Origin: Venturia oleaginea
Taxonomy: Eukaryota; Ascomycota; Dothideomycetes; Venturiales; Venturiaceae
DNA length: 64,000 bases
Direction of reading: 5' to 3'
NCBI GenBank assembly: GCA_013176395.1
Contig: JABMLP010000014.1
Coordinates: 248,001-312,000 of the forward strand
Below the pieces are notes generated by a model. The model did no database searches, had not been told where the DNA came from, and saw only the letters and a list, made by a program, of their open reading frames with translations. The position numbers and the translations under genes were made by a program. Positions 1 through 10,206 of the stretch are shown piece after piece (position 1 is the first letter of the stretch; every line of letters begins with the position of its first letter).

Positions 1-879
1 CTGGCGTTGCGTGGCTGCCGTGGCCATCCAGAATTAGTAGTCGATAACTACCAACCTTTCTTGCAGCTGTATTTGGCTCGAAAACCTCTTTTAACCAATG
101 TAATCCAAGCTTGTCATTATTCCATCCATTTGTACTCAAAGCGATTGTCCAATCAGGCGGTAGATTGTTGTTTTCGTATCAAGATGATATATGTACCTTG
201 CCTTTGAAGATCACCATCGGCGGGAGGCTCCAGCCCAGCGCATTGATCGATTCAATTGCCGTAACCCATTCGAAATCGCCAGGCTGTAATTGAGGGGGTC
301 TGCCACGCCTATCTGAGGCAGTAACTACGCGTGAGGTACTTGCAAGGCCCATTGCAAAGCCAGTTTCGTCGAAGTTGTAGATATCGTTATTGAGGATGCC
401 GTATTTAGCGATTGTATTTTGTACAAGCCGAAACCAGGCCCCAATAAGGACTGGATCTTCGCATCTTGCCCTTTGATTATCGCAGCTGCGTGAATATCGC
501 GATTTGAGGCTAGGGCGGCGGTTGATGTATCGCTGAGGCCAATTGGCACCGATTTTGCAATCTGAGCCTACACGCTGCTCGAGTACGATTTTTGCCGCAT
601 CGCGTACCCCAGTAACGGTCAATGGATAACCTCTTTCATCCATAGATAGTATCCAATGCTCAACGACCTCCTCTTCCGTATCCGTAAGCTTTAAGCAATT
701 TGGGCGCGAATCGACGCGTGAAGCGCGTCCGCGAAGGCGGGAGGCAAGGGAAGTAAATGGGACAGAATAGGCATCAGCGGCCTTTCGAATACTTGGAAAA
801 TGGCCTTTCAAATAAGCGTCATGAGCAGGAGTAGTTGACCCTCTTTCTGGGCCTTTGTATTGACTAGTTGTGGTGGCAT
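1..879 (-). pseudogene. Broken Fot1/pogo-type transposase (5' part; continues off the left edge)
   Basis: The minus strand encodes the N-terminal two thirds of a Tc1/mariner Fot1-like transposase: a psq-type helix-turn-helix start, the Tc5-type DNA-binding region, and the first catalytic aspartate in YNFDETGF. It aligns by eye with the intact copy at 32200-33861. Two lesions are visible. The expected start (MPPQ..., ATG at 877-879) runs into a frameshift after about 20 codons near 820. A TGA at about 181-183 replaces the Trp that the intact copy has at residue 232 (HISAWYEE), after which the same frame continues to the edge with the second-aspartate motif LDGHGSH. It is therefore a dead copy. 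The other terminal repeat is not in the window. Confidence 0.85.
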
Positions 880-1467
880 TGTGGGTTAATCGATGAGGAT
901 ACGAAAACATACACGAATTTGCGTTCATGCCAAATGATTGTGCTAGTCATTGCGTGTATGTGCTGGTCCGAAAATTCGATGATTGTGGGTGTACAGTCAT
1001 TGGCCGAATTACTCACCATCACCACCATCATCTCCATCCCCCCTCTAACGATCCAACGCAAGTCAAATCAGCCGTCAAGATTCTACAAAACTCCTAGCTC
1101 TCGAATCCGTCACTAAATAGCGCTCGATAGCTTGGTGCGCCAGGTACGCAACCATCATGCGTTGATTCCTAGCCGAATTTTGTGATCGACGAGTTTATAA
1201 GAAGGATTTATAACTAACCAATTGCATCAGCATCTAGTGCAGCTTAACAAGAAAACATCTAGTCTTGGCCAGTCATATGAGCAGCGAAACAAACGAACGA
1301 AAATTGAGTTATGAAGAGATAGAGAAGACAGTGAAATCATCAATATGTTACCTGATGTAATGGGGGTATAATTGTCGATTGCCTCTCCAACTTCCAATGC
1401 TAGGACCTGTCGCGCGGAGCTCAGTCATGTTTTCCTCTTACAGTCAGAATACGATTGTAATGCATGC
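880..1467. other. Intergenic spacer, no gene seen
   Basis: No coding family is recognised on either strand. It probably includes the terminal part of the Fot1-like relic, but I could not define a terminal repeat. Confidence 0.5.
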
Positions 1468-2328
1468 CTACTGAAACTCTCCAAACTCGCCATCGTCAAA
1501 GCCCATATCGGCTGCCGTCTGTTTCGGCAACGAATGCACTTCTCGCGATTTCCTCCTATCATGTTTTACATCTCTCGCACTCGGTGGAGGCGGCAAAAAT
1601 GGTATTCCATCGCCAGACCCCGTGCCGAATCCACCACTTGACCCCTTTCCAGGCGGCCATGGAATGCCAAATAACCCACCATCCCCGTTCCCAGCACCAG
1701 TGTATTCGCTCTCTTGTCCGACGCTACGTCGGCTCCTGCCTCCAATGTCAATCTTGATCATCTCGCCCTCCTTCAAAGAATAATCCTTCTTGGCCTCCTC
1801 TTTCTTTTCTTCTGGGACTGGTCTTCCTCTTCTGCCCGGTACTGGAGGTTTATTTGTTGCTTCAATGGCAAGAACTTTCTGTACATCCTGCAAACATACT
1901 CCAAAATCAAAAGCTTCCGGCCTTTCCTCAAACCCAATGCCGAGTGTAGCTTTCATGCCCCCCTCTCCCACAACTCTTACTGCGAAAAATCTCGACGAGT
2001 CAAGTGCTTGCTCCACCACTGCTGGTGTAGTGTATGGCGAGGCAGCGAACAGTTGTCCTGACTTCGGATCCTCTAGAAGTATGGTTGTCGATACCTTTTC
2101 TGGTGTATCAACAGGTGCGGAGGCGGGCGGTGGAATTGCTGTTTCCACGACTCGAAGACGCGCAGTGAAGATGAGGTCAGCTGGATTTTGCGTCCATGTT
2201 GCTGCTGCGAAGCCTTTGGTAGAGTTGATTGGCGGTATTCTGTAGACGTGGACTTTGGGAGAGATGTGGAGGATGCGCTGGATGGCGTCTGGAGGGTATG
2301 GCTGCTGGGTGATTGGATCTTTGTCCAT
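1468..2328 (-). CDS. NECAP-like adaptin-ear-binding coat-associated protein
   Basis: Single-exon, 286 residues. The first ~165 residues match the NECAP PHear domain (DUF1681): VHVYRIPP, then TARLRVVE, then a block including SSRFFAVRV, GIGFEERPEAFDFGVCLQD. NECAPs bind the ear domains of AP-1/GGA or the AP-2 alpha ear and regulate clathrin-coat assembly at plasma membrane and endosomes. The second half is a low-complexity Gly/Pro/Lys tail ending in GEFGEFQ, resembling the short aromatic adaptin-binding tails of the family. The start MDKDP fits other fungal members, whose N-terminus extends before the PHear core. The gene is convergent with nothing and lies 87 bp downstream of the small ORF at 2416-2589 on the same strand. 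Confidence 0.9.
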   Translation of the reverse strand: MDKDPITQQPYPPDAIQRILHISPKVHVYRIPPINSTKGFAAATWTQNPADLIFTARLRVVETAIPPPASAPVDTPEKVSTTILLEDPKSGQLFAASPYTTPAVVEQALDSSRFFAVRVVGEGGMKATLGIGFEERPEAFDFGVCLQDVQKVLAIEATNKPPVPGRRGRPVPEEKKEEAKKDYSLKEGEMIKIDIGGRSRRSVGQESEYTGAGNGDGGLFGIPWPPGKGSSGGFGTGSGDGIPFLPPPPSARDVKHDRRKSREVHSLPKQTAADMGFDDGEFGEFQ

Positions 2329-2415
2329 TCTGAACGGGTAATCAAGTCTTTGCTGTGAACTTCTAATGTAACCGTCTGGTCTGGGGAAAGAGTTTCGATC
2401 GATTATAGTGTTTGT

Positions 2416-2589
2416 TTATTCGTCTGTGTCGTTGCCTCCGCCTGTTGCTCCTGTATCTCCTTCTGAGCGGTCTTCTTCGAGAAGTTCGAGTGTTTTCAGT
2501 ATGCCAACGGCAGCGAGGGCGACAATGGTTACGAGGAAGGACTGGTCCCAGATGGTTGAGGTGTATTGAGATTTGGTGGGGTCGGGCAT
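2416..2589 (-). CDS. Small single-pass membrane protein, unrecognised
   Basis: From the first ATG the frame gives 57 residues (MPDPTKSQ...). Residues ~15-33 form a hydrophobic helix (SFLVTIVALAAVGIL) followed by an acidic, Gly/Thr-rich tail ending GGNDTDE. No family is recognised. It could be a real micro-protein of an organelle or ER membrane, the last exon of something longer, or chance. It sits between the NECAP gene and the divergent gcn3 gene. Confidence 0.35.
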   Translation of the reverse strand: MPDPTKSQYTSTIWDQSFLVTIVALAAVGILKTLELLEEDRSEGDTGATGGGNDTDE

Positions 2590-2914
2590 CTCTGCTCCAC
2601 CATTGTTTGGTTGCAGTAGTTCGGGATCCACTGGGATTCGATCGGCGGGTGTACGCCTAAGAAATCCCTATCGATTGGCGAGCCCAAGCAGAGGCGCTGC
2701 TTCAGATCGATAGTTCTATTGATTCCTGGAAATCTCGATACAATTGTGGCAGGATATGTATCAATAGCAGTCTCCGATGGGAAGAGTCAAACACGAAAGC
2801 TGGATTTCTTATTGCTCAGTCTTATGTCTGCGCCCGGACTCAAGAATACGCCTCGGCCAAATGGCATCGTGAACACTTGAGTCATTTCCAACATAAACCT
2901 ACGGAGGACTCTGA

Positions 2915-4024
2915 ATGAGCCCGTTCTTCAAAACATCACTACAAATTCTCCTCTCGCCACAAGTAGCTACAACAATGGCTACGCCTGCAGCACCCACGCC
3001 TGAAGCGGACTTCGATATTGTCACCACCTATAGGCAGCTTATACAATCAGATCCCGAGCTTACAATGCCTGTCGCTGCAATCGAATCACTCGTTTTGGCC
3101 CTCGCTCACCGACCGACTTCCACAATCTCAGAAACCTTACAATATCTCGAAGCCCTGAGTGAAACGCTGATCAAAAACACCGCCAATCCAATCTCCCTTT
3201 CAGCTGGAACCGACCTCTTTCAACGGTACCTGATATCAAGTCTAAAACCAGCCCATCATGGTGGAGTAGGAGACTTTGAGGTTGTACGAAGACATCTACT
3301 CAGTAACGGCAGACTGTTTGTGGAGAGAGCGAAAGCTGCTCGCGAACAGATAGCCCTTTTTGGCAGGAGTTTTGTAAGAGATGGCTGTACGGTTATGACG
3401 ACAGGCGGTTCACGCGTTGTTGGCGCGTTACTCCGCGAAGCGGCGGAAGCAAGCGGCGGAAGTGTGAGGTTCAAGGTCATTTACGTATTGCCCGGCCTAG
3501 AACATGCGTCACAAGAAGGCTCAGATATCGTCGCTTCACTGAGGAAGAGAGGCGTACCAGTTGCGTCGATTGGTGCCGAGGCGGTGGGCTATGCAATGGG
3601 CAAGGTTGACATGGTTATCGTGGGCGCCGAAGGCGTGGTCGAAAACGGAGGAGTCATAAGTCGGTTGGGGACATTTCAAATTGGGGTACTGGCTAAGGGG
3701 TCCGGAAAGCCATTCTACGTCGTCGCAGAGAGTCACAAATTCGTCAGAATATTTCCTCTTGGGCAATATGACCTTCCGATCGAGCAGAAGATTGTAGAAT
3801 TCAAGAGCACTGATAGGGAGAGCGCTGAGACAGAGACACAGAAAGAGATTGACGAAGGCATCGAGATGGAGGATGGAGAGAAGAAAAAGGGAGATCAAGA
3901 GGCTACTGGCGTCGCCGACGCAGTGGACTTCACACCACCGGAATACATATCTGGCATAATCACTGAAACTGGCGTACTGACGCCGAGTGCCGTCAGTGAG
4001 GAGCTCATCAAGATCTGGTTTTAA
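2915..4024 (+). CDS. gcn3: Translation initiation factor eIF2B, alpha subunit
   Basis: One exon, 369 residues from the first ATG; an internal ATG at 2975 (MATPAAPTPE) is an equally plausible start and would remove 20 residues. Eukaryotic eIF2B alpha is the regulatory subunit of the guanine-nucleotide exchange factor for eIF2 and senses phosphorylated eIF2 during amino-acid starvation. Family signatures are clear: the N-terminal helical domain (LVLALAHRPTSTISE), then the Rossmann-like half with MTTGGSRVV, VIYVLPGLEHASQEG, GAEGVVENGGVISRLGTFQ, KPFYVVAESHKFVR, and the C-terminal TPSAVSEELIKIWF. An acidic, Glu/Lys-rich insertion of about 40 residues lies just before DFTPPEYISG; it is longer than I expect for yeast Gcn3. 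Confidence 0.95.
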   Translation: MSPFFKTSLQILLSPQVATTMATPAAPTPEADFDIVTTYRQLIQSDPELTMPVAAIESLVLALAHRPTSTISETLQYLEALSETLIKNTANPISLSAGTDLFQRYLISSLKPAHHGGVGDFEVVRRHLLSNGRLFVERAKAAREQIALFGRSFVRDGCTVMTTGGSRVVGALLREAAEASGGSVRFKVIYVLPGLEHASQEGSDIVASLRKRGVPVASIGAEAVGYAMGKVDMVIVGAEGVVENGGVISRLGTFQIGVLAKGSGKPFYVVAESHKFVRIFPLGQYDLPIEQKIVEFKSTDRESAETETQKEIDEGIEMEDGEKKKGDQEATGVADAVDFTPPEYISGIITETGVLTPSAVSEELIKIWF

Positions 4025-4964
4025 ACACGTCAAAAGGAAATGGTAGAACCGATTCATGATGGACATCGACAAATATATGGTAAAATCAAGGAACGATCCC
4101 GAAATTTTGCGACATTGATCTCAAAATACACATCTCGAGATCCTTCACCGGTCCAGATGAGGGCAAGGATACGATTGTATGGACCATGAGAAAGAGATGT
4201 TACGATAGTCACGATACCAATGAACGTACTAGATAGAGAATTGATGTAAGTCACCGTTGCGTCAAAGAACATGACTGCGTTAAGCTGATCATATAGAAGT
4301 ATCTCAATTTTGGACAACTAGGGTCATCATTGACAACAACCGTCCAGAGATGGCATTCAATTGAGAGTTACACAATACAGTACAAGCTATCATACTTTCA
4401 TAATTCCCAAACGATCTTGAACGCTTTCAAATCCCCTTTCCTCCAACTTGCCGAATCAAGCTTTCCAACTACTCATCGCGCTGATTTCCTATCCAGATTA
4501 ATATTCTCTCCAACACCAGCAATCGCTGACTTTGGCGCCCACGGCCTTTCAGATGTTGGTACGACCCTTCCATTCGTTGACTTGTGTTTTCATTGTCATC
4601 TCCGACATTGATGCTGAGTGGTGGAAGACGTGGACTGGTAAAAGGAGGCTGAAGGGATGGATGCTTACTCACAGGCTGTCGAGAGACGTGGCTGGGGTCA
4701 AGTTGTTTGGCCTCCCAAAAATCCTTAATCCTCGACTAATCAAATACATCTGTGACTCAGTACCACTCTCGCCCGGAAGCATTATTCTTTGCTGGCTTGC
4801 TTTTGATCCAGCAGTTCTGTGTGCCGTGGCGTACTGGGTCGATAAGCTCTGCGAGTTCGACTTAAGATAGATCAACGCGTGAATAATAAGGCTGTATACA
4901 TTTATCGGGTTCTGTCCGTCCCCGCCAAAGCCCCATCACTCTAAAGGGTTATTACCTTACCATA
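4025..4964. other. Intergenic spacer
   Basis: Only short, unrecognised open frames on both strands. No RNA gene seen. Confidence 0.5.
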
Positions 4965-5244
4965 TAATCTGTCAAACAACGGTTAGTTAACAGGAGGGGT
5001 CTGTCCCAGGTAAATAGGCAAATGTCACCTCCTCTCTTCCAATATCTCTGCTAATATAGATCCGATTAGAGTTCTGAGAGAAGAAGCTTCTTGAAAAAAT
5101 GGTCCTCGAGCTTTATATAGAGATCTTTCTACGACTAAATTCCATCTCATCTCGAGAAAGTCAAAAAAGTATCACGAGGAAGCCGGAAAACGTGTTTACC
5201 CCCCATCTTAGACCCCTGTTAACTGACCGTTGTTTGACAGATTA
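4965..5244. mobile_element. MITE-like element with inverted ends and TA target duplication
   Basis: The left end reads TAATCTGTCAAACAACGGTT and the right end, read on the opposite strand, is TAATCTGTCAAACAACGGTC. The arms continue for about 30-38 bp with a few mismatches (AGTTAACAG conserved). A TA dinucleotide flanks each end. The ~280-bp unit has no transposase frame, so it is a non-autonomous element of the TA-targeting Tc1/mariner-pogo type. Its ends do not resemble those of the Fot1-like element at 32111-33941, so a different transposase would mobilise it. It abuts the ATPase relic. Confidence 0.75.
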
Positions 5245-5439
5245 TACAGTACTTAGAGAGAGAGGGAAATCTACCAAATGAGCACATCTATATCAACTCG
5301 TTCTTCCATAAAGACATGTCCACACGGTCCCAATTAGCAAATCCAGATCATCCAGCTCTTATGCCGATCAGCGAGTTGAACGAGATGGAGGCGAATACAG
5401 AACATTCGCAGTCACGAACCGATGCCAGAAAGTTATCGA

Positions 5440-7814
5440 TGGGCTAAGAAACAAAATGGGCATTTTGACTGAGGAGGAAAAGGCTTTGTCTGGTATGCCA
5501 GCCCTTCTCGAAAAGTTCAAGGAAATGCGAGTACTGAAATAGTACTGCTACCACGGCGTAAGTCTTCTGTTAAGCCAGAGGGCAATGCGCGTAGCTAATG
5601 GCTCGTGCCAGACTTACCGACAATCTTTACGGGGGGTCCATATTTCGTATATTAACTCATTCAGAACGCTGAGGACAACTCTTACTCACTCGCAGCACGT
5701 AATTTCGAGTCACCATAGTTGTCCTTCACCTTACGCTATGATCGTATACTGATCGACTCCAATGAGGATGGCTTCACGAAAGAAAACATAGAAGCAATCT
5801 GCTTGGTCGGGAGAAGTACCAAAAAGCATGTGCAAGGTTTCATTGGCGAGAAAGGACTTGGTTTCAAATCGGTCTTCAAAGTAGCCCGAAAGGTACAATT
5901 ACAGTCTGAATCATATTCCTTCGCGTTAAATTTTCAGCCTCACAAAAAAGACAGTGGTCTTGGAATGATCACCCCTGTTCATGAAAACTACAACACGGTT
6001 CCTGATGGCATTCGAACACGAATCACGCTGAACCTTGCGAAAGAATACGATGGCAAACTGCCAGCACAGTTTAGAAGCTTACCGGATGCGGTGTTATTAT
6101 TCTTACAAAGCTGAAGAAAATCTCCATCTCCACGTCGCTGTCAGGGCGGCCGAAGACAGAACTTTTCTATAGCTTATCTTCATCCGAAAATCCTGTCATT
6201 ATTGAAAAGAAAACCAGCGGTTCAACCGAGTCCTTGCAGAGATATTGGGTCACACGTCATACATCCACGGATATGACAAAGGATCACGCTCGATAGAGTA
6301 TCGGTACTACAGAAGTGGTCGTTGCCTTTCCCCTTGACGCTGACAGTATGCTTCTAATAGTAAACCGGTACATCTTCGCCTTTCTTCCTCTAGAGCAAGT
6401 TCGCTTTCAGGTCAGACCTCAGAAGCCTAAGTTACAACTATCACGTTAACGCTGCTACATAGTTTCCGATCCATGCCGATTTCATTACCACGGCAAGCCG
6501 TGAGCGTGCGTTCGAGAACGAGTGGAATGAACGGCTGCGCGACGAGGCCGTTCTGGCTTTCTTTTCCAGCGTGGATGCCTTCTTGGATCATCCTACCTTG
6601 AAATATCATTGGGTCCGATATATTCCCGTAGATCCGATGGACACTGCGTCTTGGGTGAGCATTCAGACCAAATTGTTGCAAGCTCTACCATTGCGACACG
6701 CATTCTTTACGAAAATCATGGCAGAGGCCATCCTCGTGTATCTGGGCAAGCGACAGTATTCAACTCCCTGGAAAGGTTTCCGTGGCTGGTTCTTTCGAAA
6801 ATCGAGAGCTGTTTTTCACAAACACTCTCGGGATATCTAAACCGACAGTAAAAGATTTTGTTGAAGGCCTAGAAGCCGAGGCGAAAATCAACAAAGACAA
6901 GTCATCTGCGATGCAGATGATGCTGAATTATGCAGCGCCAAGGCCCGAGCGGAAGTGTTCAAGAGACTTTCCGAAATGGCATGTCTTCCGGTCAGGTCGC
7001 CGTCCGGAAAAACCTCATGGACCAGTGTTCGTAGCCCATTTGCCATCATAGACCGAGATGAGCACGACAAAAACTTCAGGTACCAGATCAATTGTCTGGA
7101 TTTTACTTTGGAAGAAGTGCATGCTTTAGAGCCCTTCCTGTTGGGCTTGAGTCTCACAGATCGATACAAGTCACGAGTAGTCCAACAGAAGACTATTCTA
7201 CCAGAGATCATAGGAAAGAACGATGCCCTCACAAAAGATCTCAGACGAAAAGCATATGCGATTTGCCGGTAAGTTTCGATCTCAGACTGCCTTACGCCAA
7301 ATGCTAAATCTTCTAGTTATGTAATAGCTCTCGGGGGCGATCAACTTCGGTGCGACACATTGACCGTCTGCTCCAAGTTGCAAGAACTCGAGGTATACGA
7401 AAGTGAGATCACTGTCAAGCATTTGACGATACAAACAGGCGGTAAGCAGAAAAGCGCAGCGGTCAAAGGGTTCGCACACATCGAAGAAGAAGATAGAATG
7501 TTTACCGTCTATGTCCCTGCTATCCCCAACAATCGAGAGGTGAGTCTGCTTGGACATCTTCACATCAGATTTTTAGAACAGTTTGGAGTTCCGGTATCAG
7601 CTTTCCAAAAAGGAGAGGGCTCGCAAGTATCATTCGCGCGAGAAAGCTCGACCATGTCGATCAACTTCTTGATCGCGCTGGAATCTTGAAGTTGCAAGAA
7701 TCCAATCGACGAGACGACTTGGACTATGAGCTCGTCACCGCTGAGGATCATGATGCGCATGATAATTTAAGAGAAGACCCGCTGGTCAACGCTCCTGAGT
7801 GTCCAGACCTCTAA
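5440..7814 (+). pseudogene. Decayed NO VEIN/sacsin-like GHKL ATPase (N-terminal part)
   Basis: Fragments in changing frames match large fungal proteins with an HSP90-like ATP-binding domain. In order: N-box LIQNAEDN at ~5667, then DSNEDGF, GEKGLGFKSVFKV, MITPV and LNLAKEY up to ~6110; HADFITTASRE and EAVLAFFSSVDAFL at ~6470-6580; IDRDEHDKNF and LRRKAYAICR at ~7050-7270; and LDHVDQLLDRAGILKLQ at ~7645-7690. Lesions include a TAG at 5716-5718, a frameshift near 6100 and further breaks at 6120-6450 and 6840-6950. Two introns (about 7270-7315 and 7539-7577) still have usable splice sites. The remaining ~1000+ residues expected for the family are missing: the frame stops where the oxalate decarboxylase relic begins. 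The 5' limit is approximate. Confidence 0.75.
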
Positions 7815-8976
7815 AGGCTCGTAGTTACTCAAGTTCTCGATGAAATGACCCATATTCTGTGGCACGATTCCGACATCGCCGGCTTGATAGTCGAATGTTC
7901 GTGCGGTTCCCTGGGCGGCGAAGATAGTCACTCGCGCACGACCTTTAATGAAGAATGACCATTCGTCGGCGTTTGGGTGCCAGTGCATTTCTCGAAGAGC
8001 CCCTGGTGCGATTTTCAAGTGTGCTGCTGCAACGGTTTTGGAAATGGGGAAGTTTGTTGAGTCTGTGATACGGACTGTTCCCCCAGATGTGATAACTGGT
8101 TCCTGATCCAGCATTTTGTGTGTGAACTGCAATTTTGATTTCTTGAAGCCTTTTCCGGTTGGTTTTCATCTTCGATCGATCCGGGCAAAGAGCCTTGAAA
8201 GATATTTCTCAGATGTTGGGGTATTCTTGAAGACAGCTGGTCGGACTCGGAAGTTCTCGGCCAGGACAGCTTTGGGCGTATGCGCGACCCAATCAGTGAG
8301 CAAGAATGTATGTACTCTCTTCCGAGAAATTTCCGTCATCGAAAATTAGGAGAAATTCCGTGCCGTTGGGACTGAGGCTTTGGAGGGAATGAGGATGGCC
8401 TGACGGGAAATATCACAAATCACCCTTGTGCAAGTCGTCGATGAAAGAACCGCCTTCAGTGTCTAAAGCAGTCACACGAACAGAGCCTTCGAGGACATAC
8501 GCCTTCATCAAGTCGCATGTTCACACCAGCGAGCTCTTTCGAAGTTCCAAGTTCTCGAGTCGTCATTTGCCGCGTCCAGCCACCTTCCTAAAGAGCCGTG
8601 AGTTGGTAGTCTCAATCATAACATAAATAATCCTTTCCTCAATCCTCACATGCGAATCCGCATAGCTCCAACGCATATTCTTCATATCACCATGATCAGT
8701 AGTAGGCGGCCTCATCAATTTAGGGTTCTGCCTTGTTCGATCTTTATTTTGGGGTCCCAGAATGCTCGCTCCGTCTCTGTTTCTGTAAGGCAATGGATCC
8801 AAGTGGTTCCCAATAGAATCAACTTTGTGATCGTACCGATCATGTTAGACTGGTGTATACGGTTCTTCTGGTCTCTCTGAGAGGAAAGGTCGCTGTGCTT
8901 TGGTTACTGGACTTGCGAATGTTGTGCTAATAGAAGCTAGGAGCAGACATGCTTTTGAAGAGGTTGAGAAGCGCAT
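7767..8976 (-). pseudogene. Decayed bicupin oxalate decarboxylase
   Basis: The start is ATG at 8976 with a secretion signal (MRFSTSSKACLLLASISTTF). The frame then gives GPQNKDRTRQNP, STDHGDMKNMRW-like sequence, GGWTRQMTTRELG, and VLEGSVRVTALDTEGGSF (first cupin), and IAPGALREMHWHPNADEWSF with HFIEN (second cupin). Oxalate decarboxylases are Mn-dependent secreted enzymes splitting oxalate to formate and CO2. Lesions: TAA at 8845-8847; a deletion near 8505 joining MRLDEG directly to AYVLEG, which removes the His-x-His metal motif of cupin 1; TGA for Trp at 8413-8415 (before YFPSGHP) and another TGA at 8293-8295; and loss of the C-terminus after LSNYEPLEV. A short segment around 8590-8640 looks like an intron remnant. 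The product cannot be functional. Confidence 0.88.
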
Positions 8977-9360
8977 TTTTGCGACAACTAGGAATTTCAA
9001 AAAGAAACCTCTACTGAAAGATGATTTATTCGCTCTTGTTTGTCATGTTGTTTGCTTATAAAGTAATTAAAACCTCATAAGTTAACGTCATATGTGATCA
9101 TACCCGCTTTGGGAATAGTTGAAATTAAGTAAAACTTACTTACCTCCGCTTCATCCGTCTACAATTCATCAATACATTCGTTCAATTTTTGCTTCCGCGC
9201 CCGTTTGCAGGCGACAAGGCCAATATCAATCGAATTCGTGTTTCAGGGAAGAAAGAATCCACACCTTGTGCCATCGGCATAAAATCCTATTTCATCACCA
9301 CTCACCAAATAGTTGATTGACAGTCCTCGTTTTTTCTTCTCAGTCACGATCGCCACGACC
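8977..9360. other. Spacer between oxalate decarboxylase relic and DUF1275 gene
   Basis: AT-rich at 9040-9130. No gene seen; it contains the 5' region of the next gene. Confidence 0.5.
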
Positions 9361-10206
9361 ATGGCTCCAACGCAACAAAGCTACGGTGCAATCGAAGAAG
9401 GAATAGAGATAAATGGTCATGCGCGCGCGGACGATGAAGATGAACCCCTCCTCTCAAAACCAAATTCAAGTTCCTCCTTTAGGCGTTTCCGAAAGCACAT
9501 GAACGAAGAAGTCGACACAAATCGCGGAGAATTCATCCTCATCCTCGGCTATATCGTCACCGGCCTCGTCGACGGCTCAGCAGTCTTCATCTGGGGCGCC
9601 TTCGCCAGCATGCAAACAGGAAACACGATCTACCTCGGTCTCGGTCTCGCCGATCCAAGTTCAGGAAACCGATGGATAAAATCGCTCCTATCGATATCGT
9701 GTTTTTGTCTTGGAGCGACTGTGTTTGCTTGGTATCATCGGTTTTTCACGCCGAAGAAAAGATGGGTCATGTTTTCGAGTTATCTTTTCCAGATGCTGCT
9801 TATTGTTGCCGCGGCAATTATAGTTACGCTTGATGAGAGGACGGAGGCGGATAAGGAGAAGTTGAGGTGGGCGGTCATGGTTCCTTTGGCATTGATGGCG
9901 ATTGGGAGTAGTGGGCAGTGTGTCAGCAGTCGCGCGCTTGACAAGAACAGTTTGACAAGCGTTGTTTTGACAAGCATTTACTGCGACCTGTTCTCCGATC
10001 CGAGGCTACTCTCGCTATCGGGCAACCCCTCGCGGAATCAAAGGGTGGCCGCTCCCATCTGCGTATTGGTAGGAGCTTTGGCGGGAGGATTCTGGGCTCA
10101 TAGCTCAATTGGATTACCAGGGGCATTGTGGACGGCAGCTGCGTTGAAGTTTTGCATTGTAGTCGCTTGGACAGGATGGAGGACTGCTCCAGAGGACCAG
10201 GATTAG
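9361..10206 (+). CDS. DUF1275 (YoaK-type) multi-pass membrane protein
   Basis: 281 residues from ATG 9361 (context ACCATGG), one exon. A polar N-terminus of ~45 residues contains an acidic dileucine-like DEDEPLLSK. Then come hydrophobic segments: ILILGYIVTGLVDG (~60-75), the family motif FASMQTGNTIYLGLGLA (~80-97), SLLSISCFCLGATVFA, FQMLLIVAAAIIV, VPLALMAIGSSGQ, and two C-terminal helices (ICVLVGALAGGFWAH and the last). This is the DUF1275 pattern, found in bacteria and fungi; biochemical function is not established to my knowledge. The whole domain is intact. Confidence 0.9.
   Translation: MAPTQQSYGAIEEGIEINGHARADDEDEPLLSKPNSSSSFRRFRKHMNEEVDTNRGEFILILGYIVTGLVDGSAVFIWGAFASMQTGNTIYLGLGLADPSSGNRWIKSLLSISCFCLGATVFAWYHRFFTPKKRWVMFSSYLFQMLLIVAAAIIVTLDERTEADKEKLRWAVMVPLALMAIGSSGQCVSSRALDKNSLTSVVLTSIYCDLFSDPRLLSLSGNPSRNQRVAAPICVLVGALAGGFWAHSSIGLPGALWTAAALKFCIVVAWTGWRTAPEDQD

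Noticed and set aside
5440..7814. Reading the ATPase region as a functional multi-intron gene
   Set aside because: Stops and frameshifts occur inside conserved blocks where no splice sites exist, and the C-terminal half is absent.
181..8415. TGA read as Trp (altered genetic code), suggested by TGA at Trp positions in two relics
   Set aside because: Intact genes here end normally in TGA (for example the proline-rich gene and one rnh203 exon end) and use TGG for Trp; the TGA codons lie in genes with other clear lesions.
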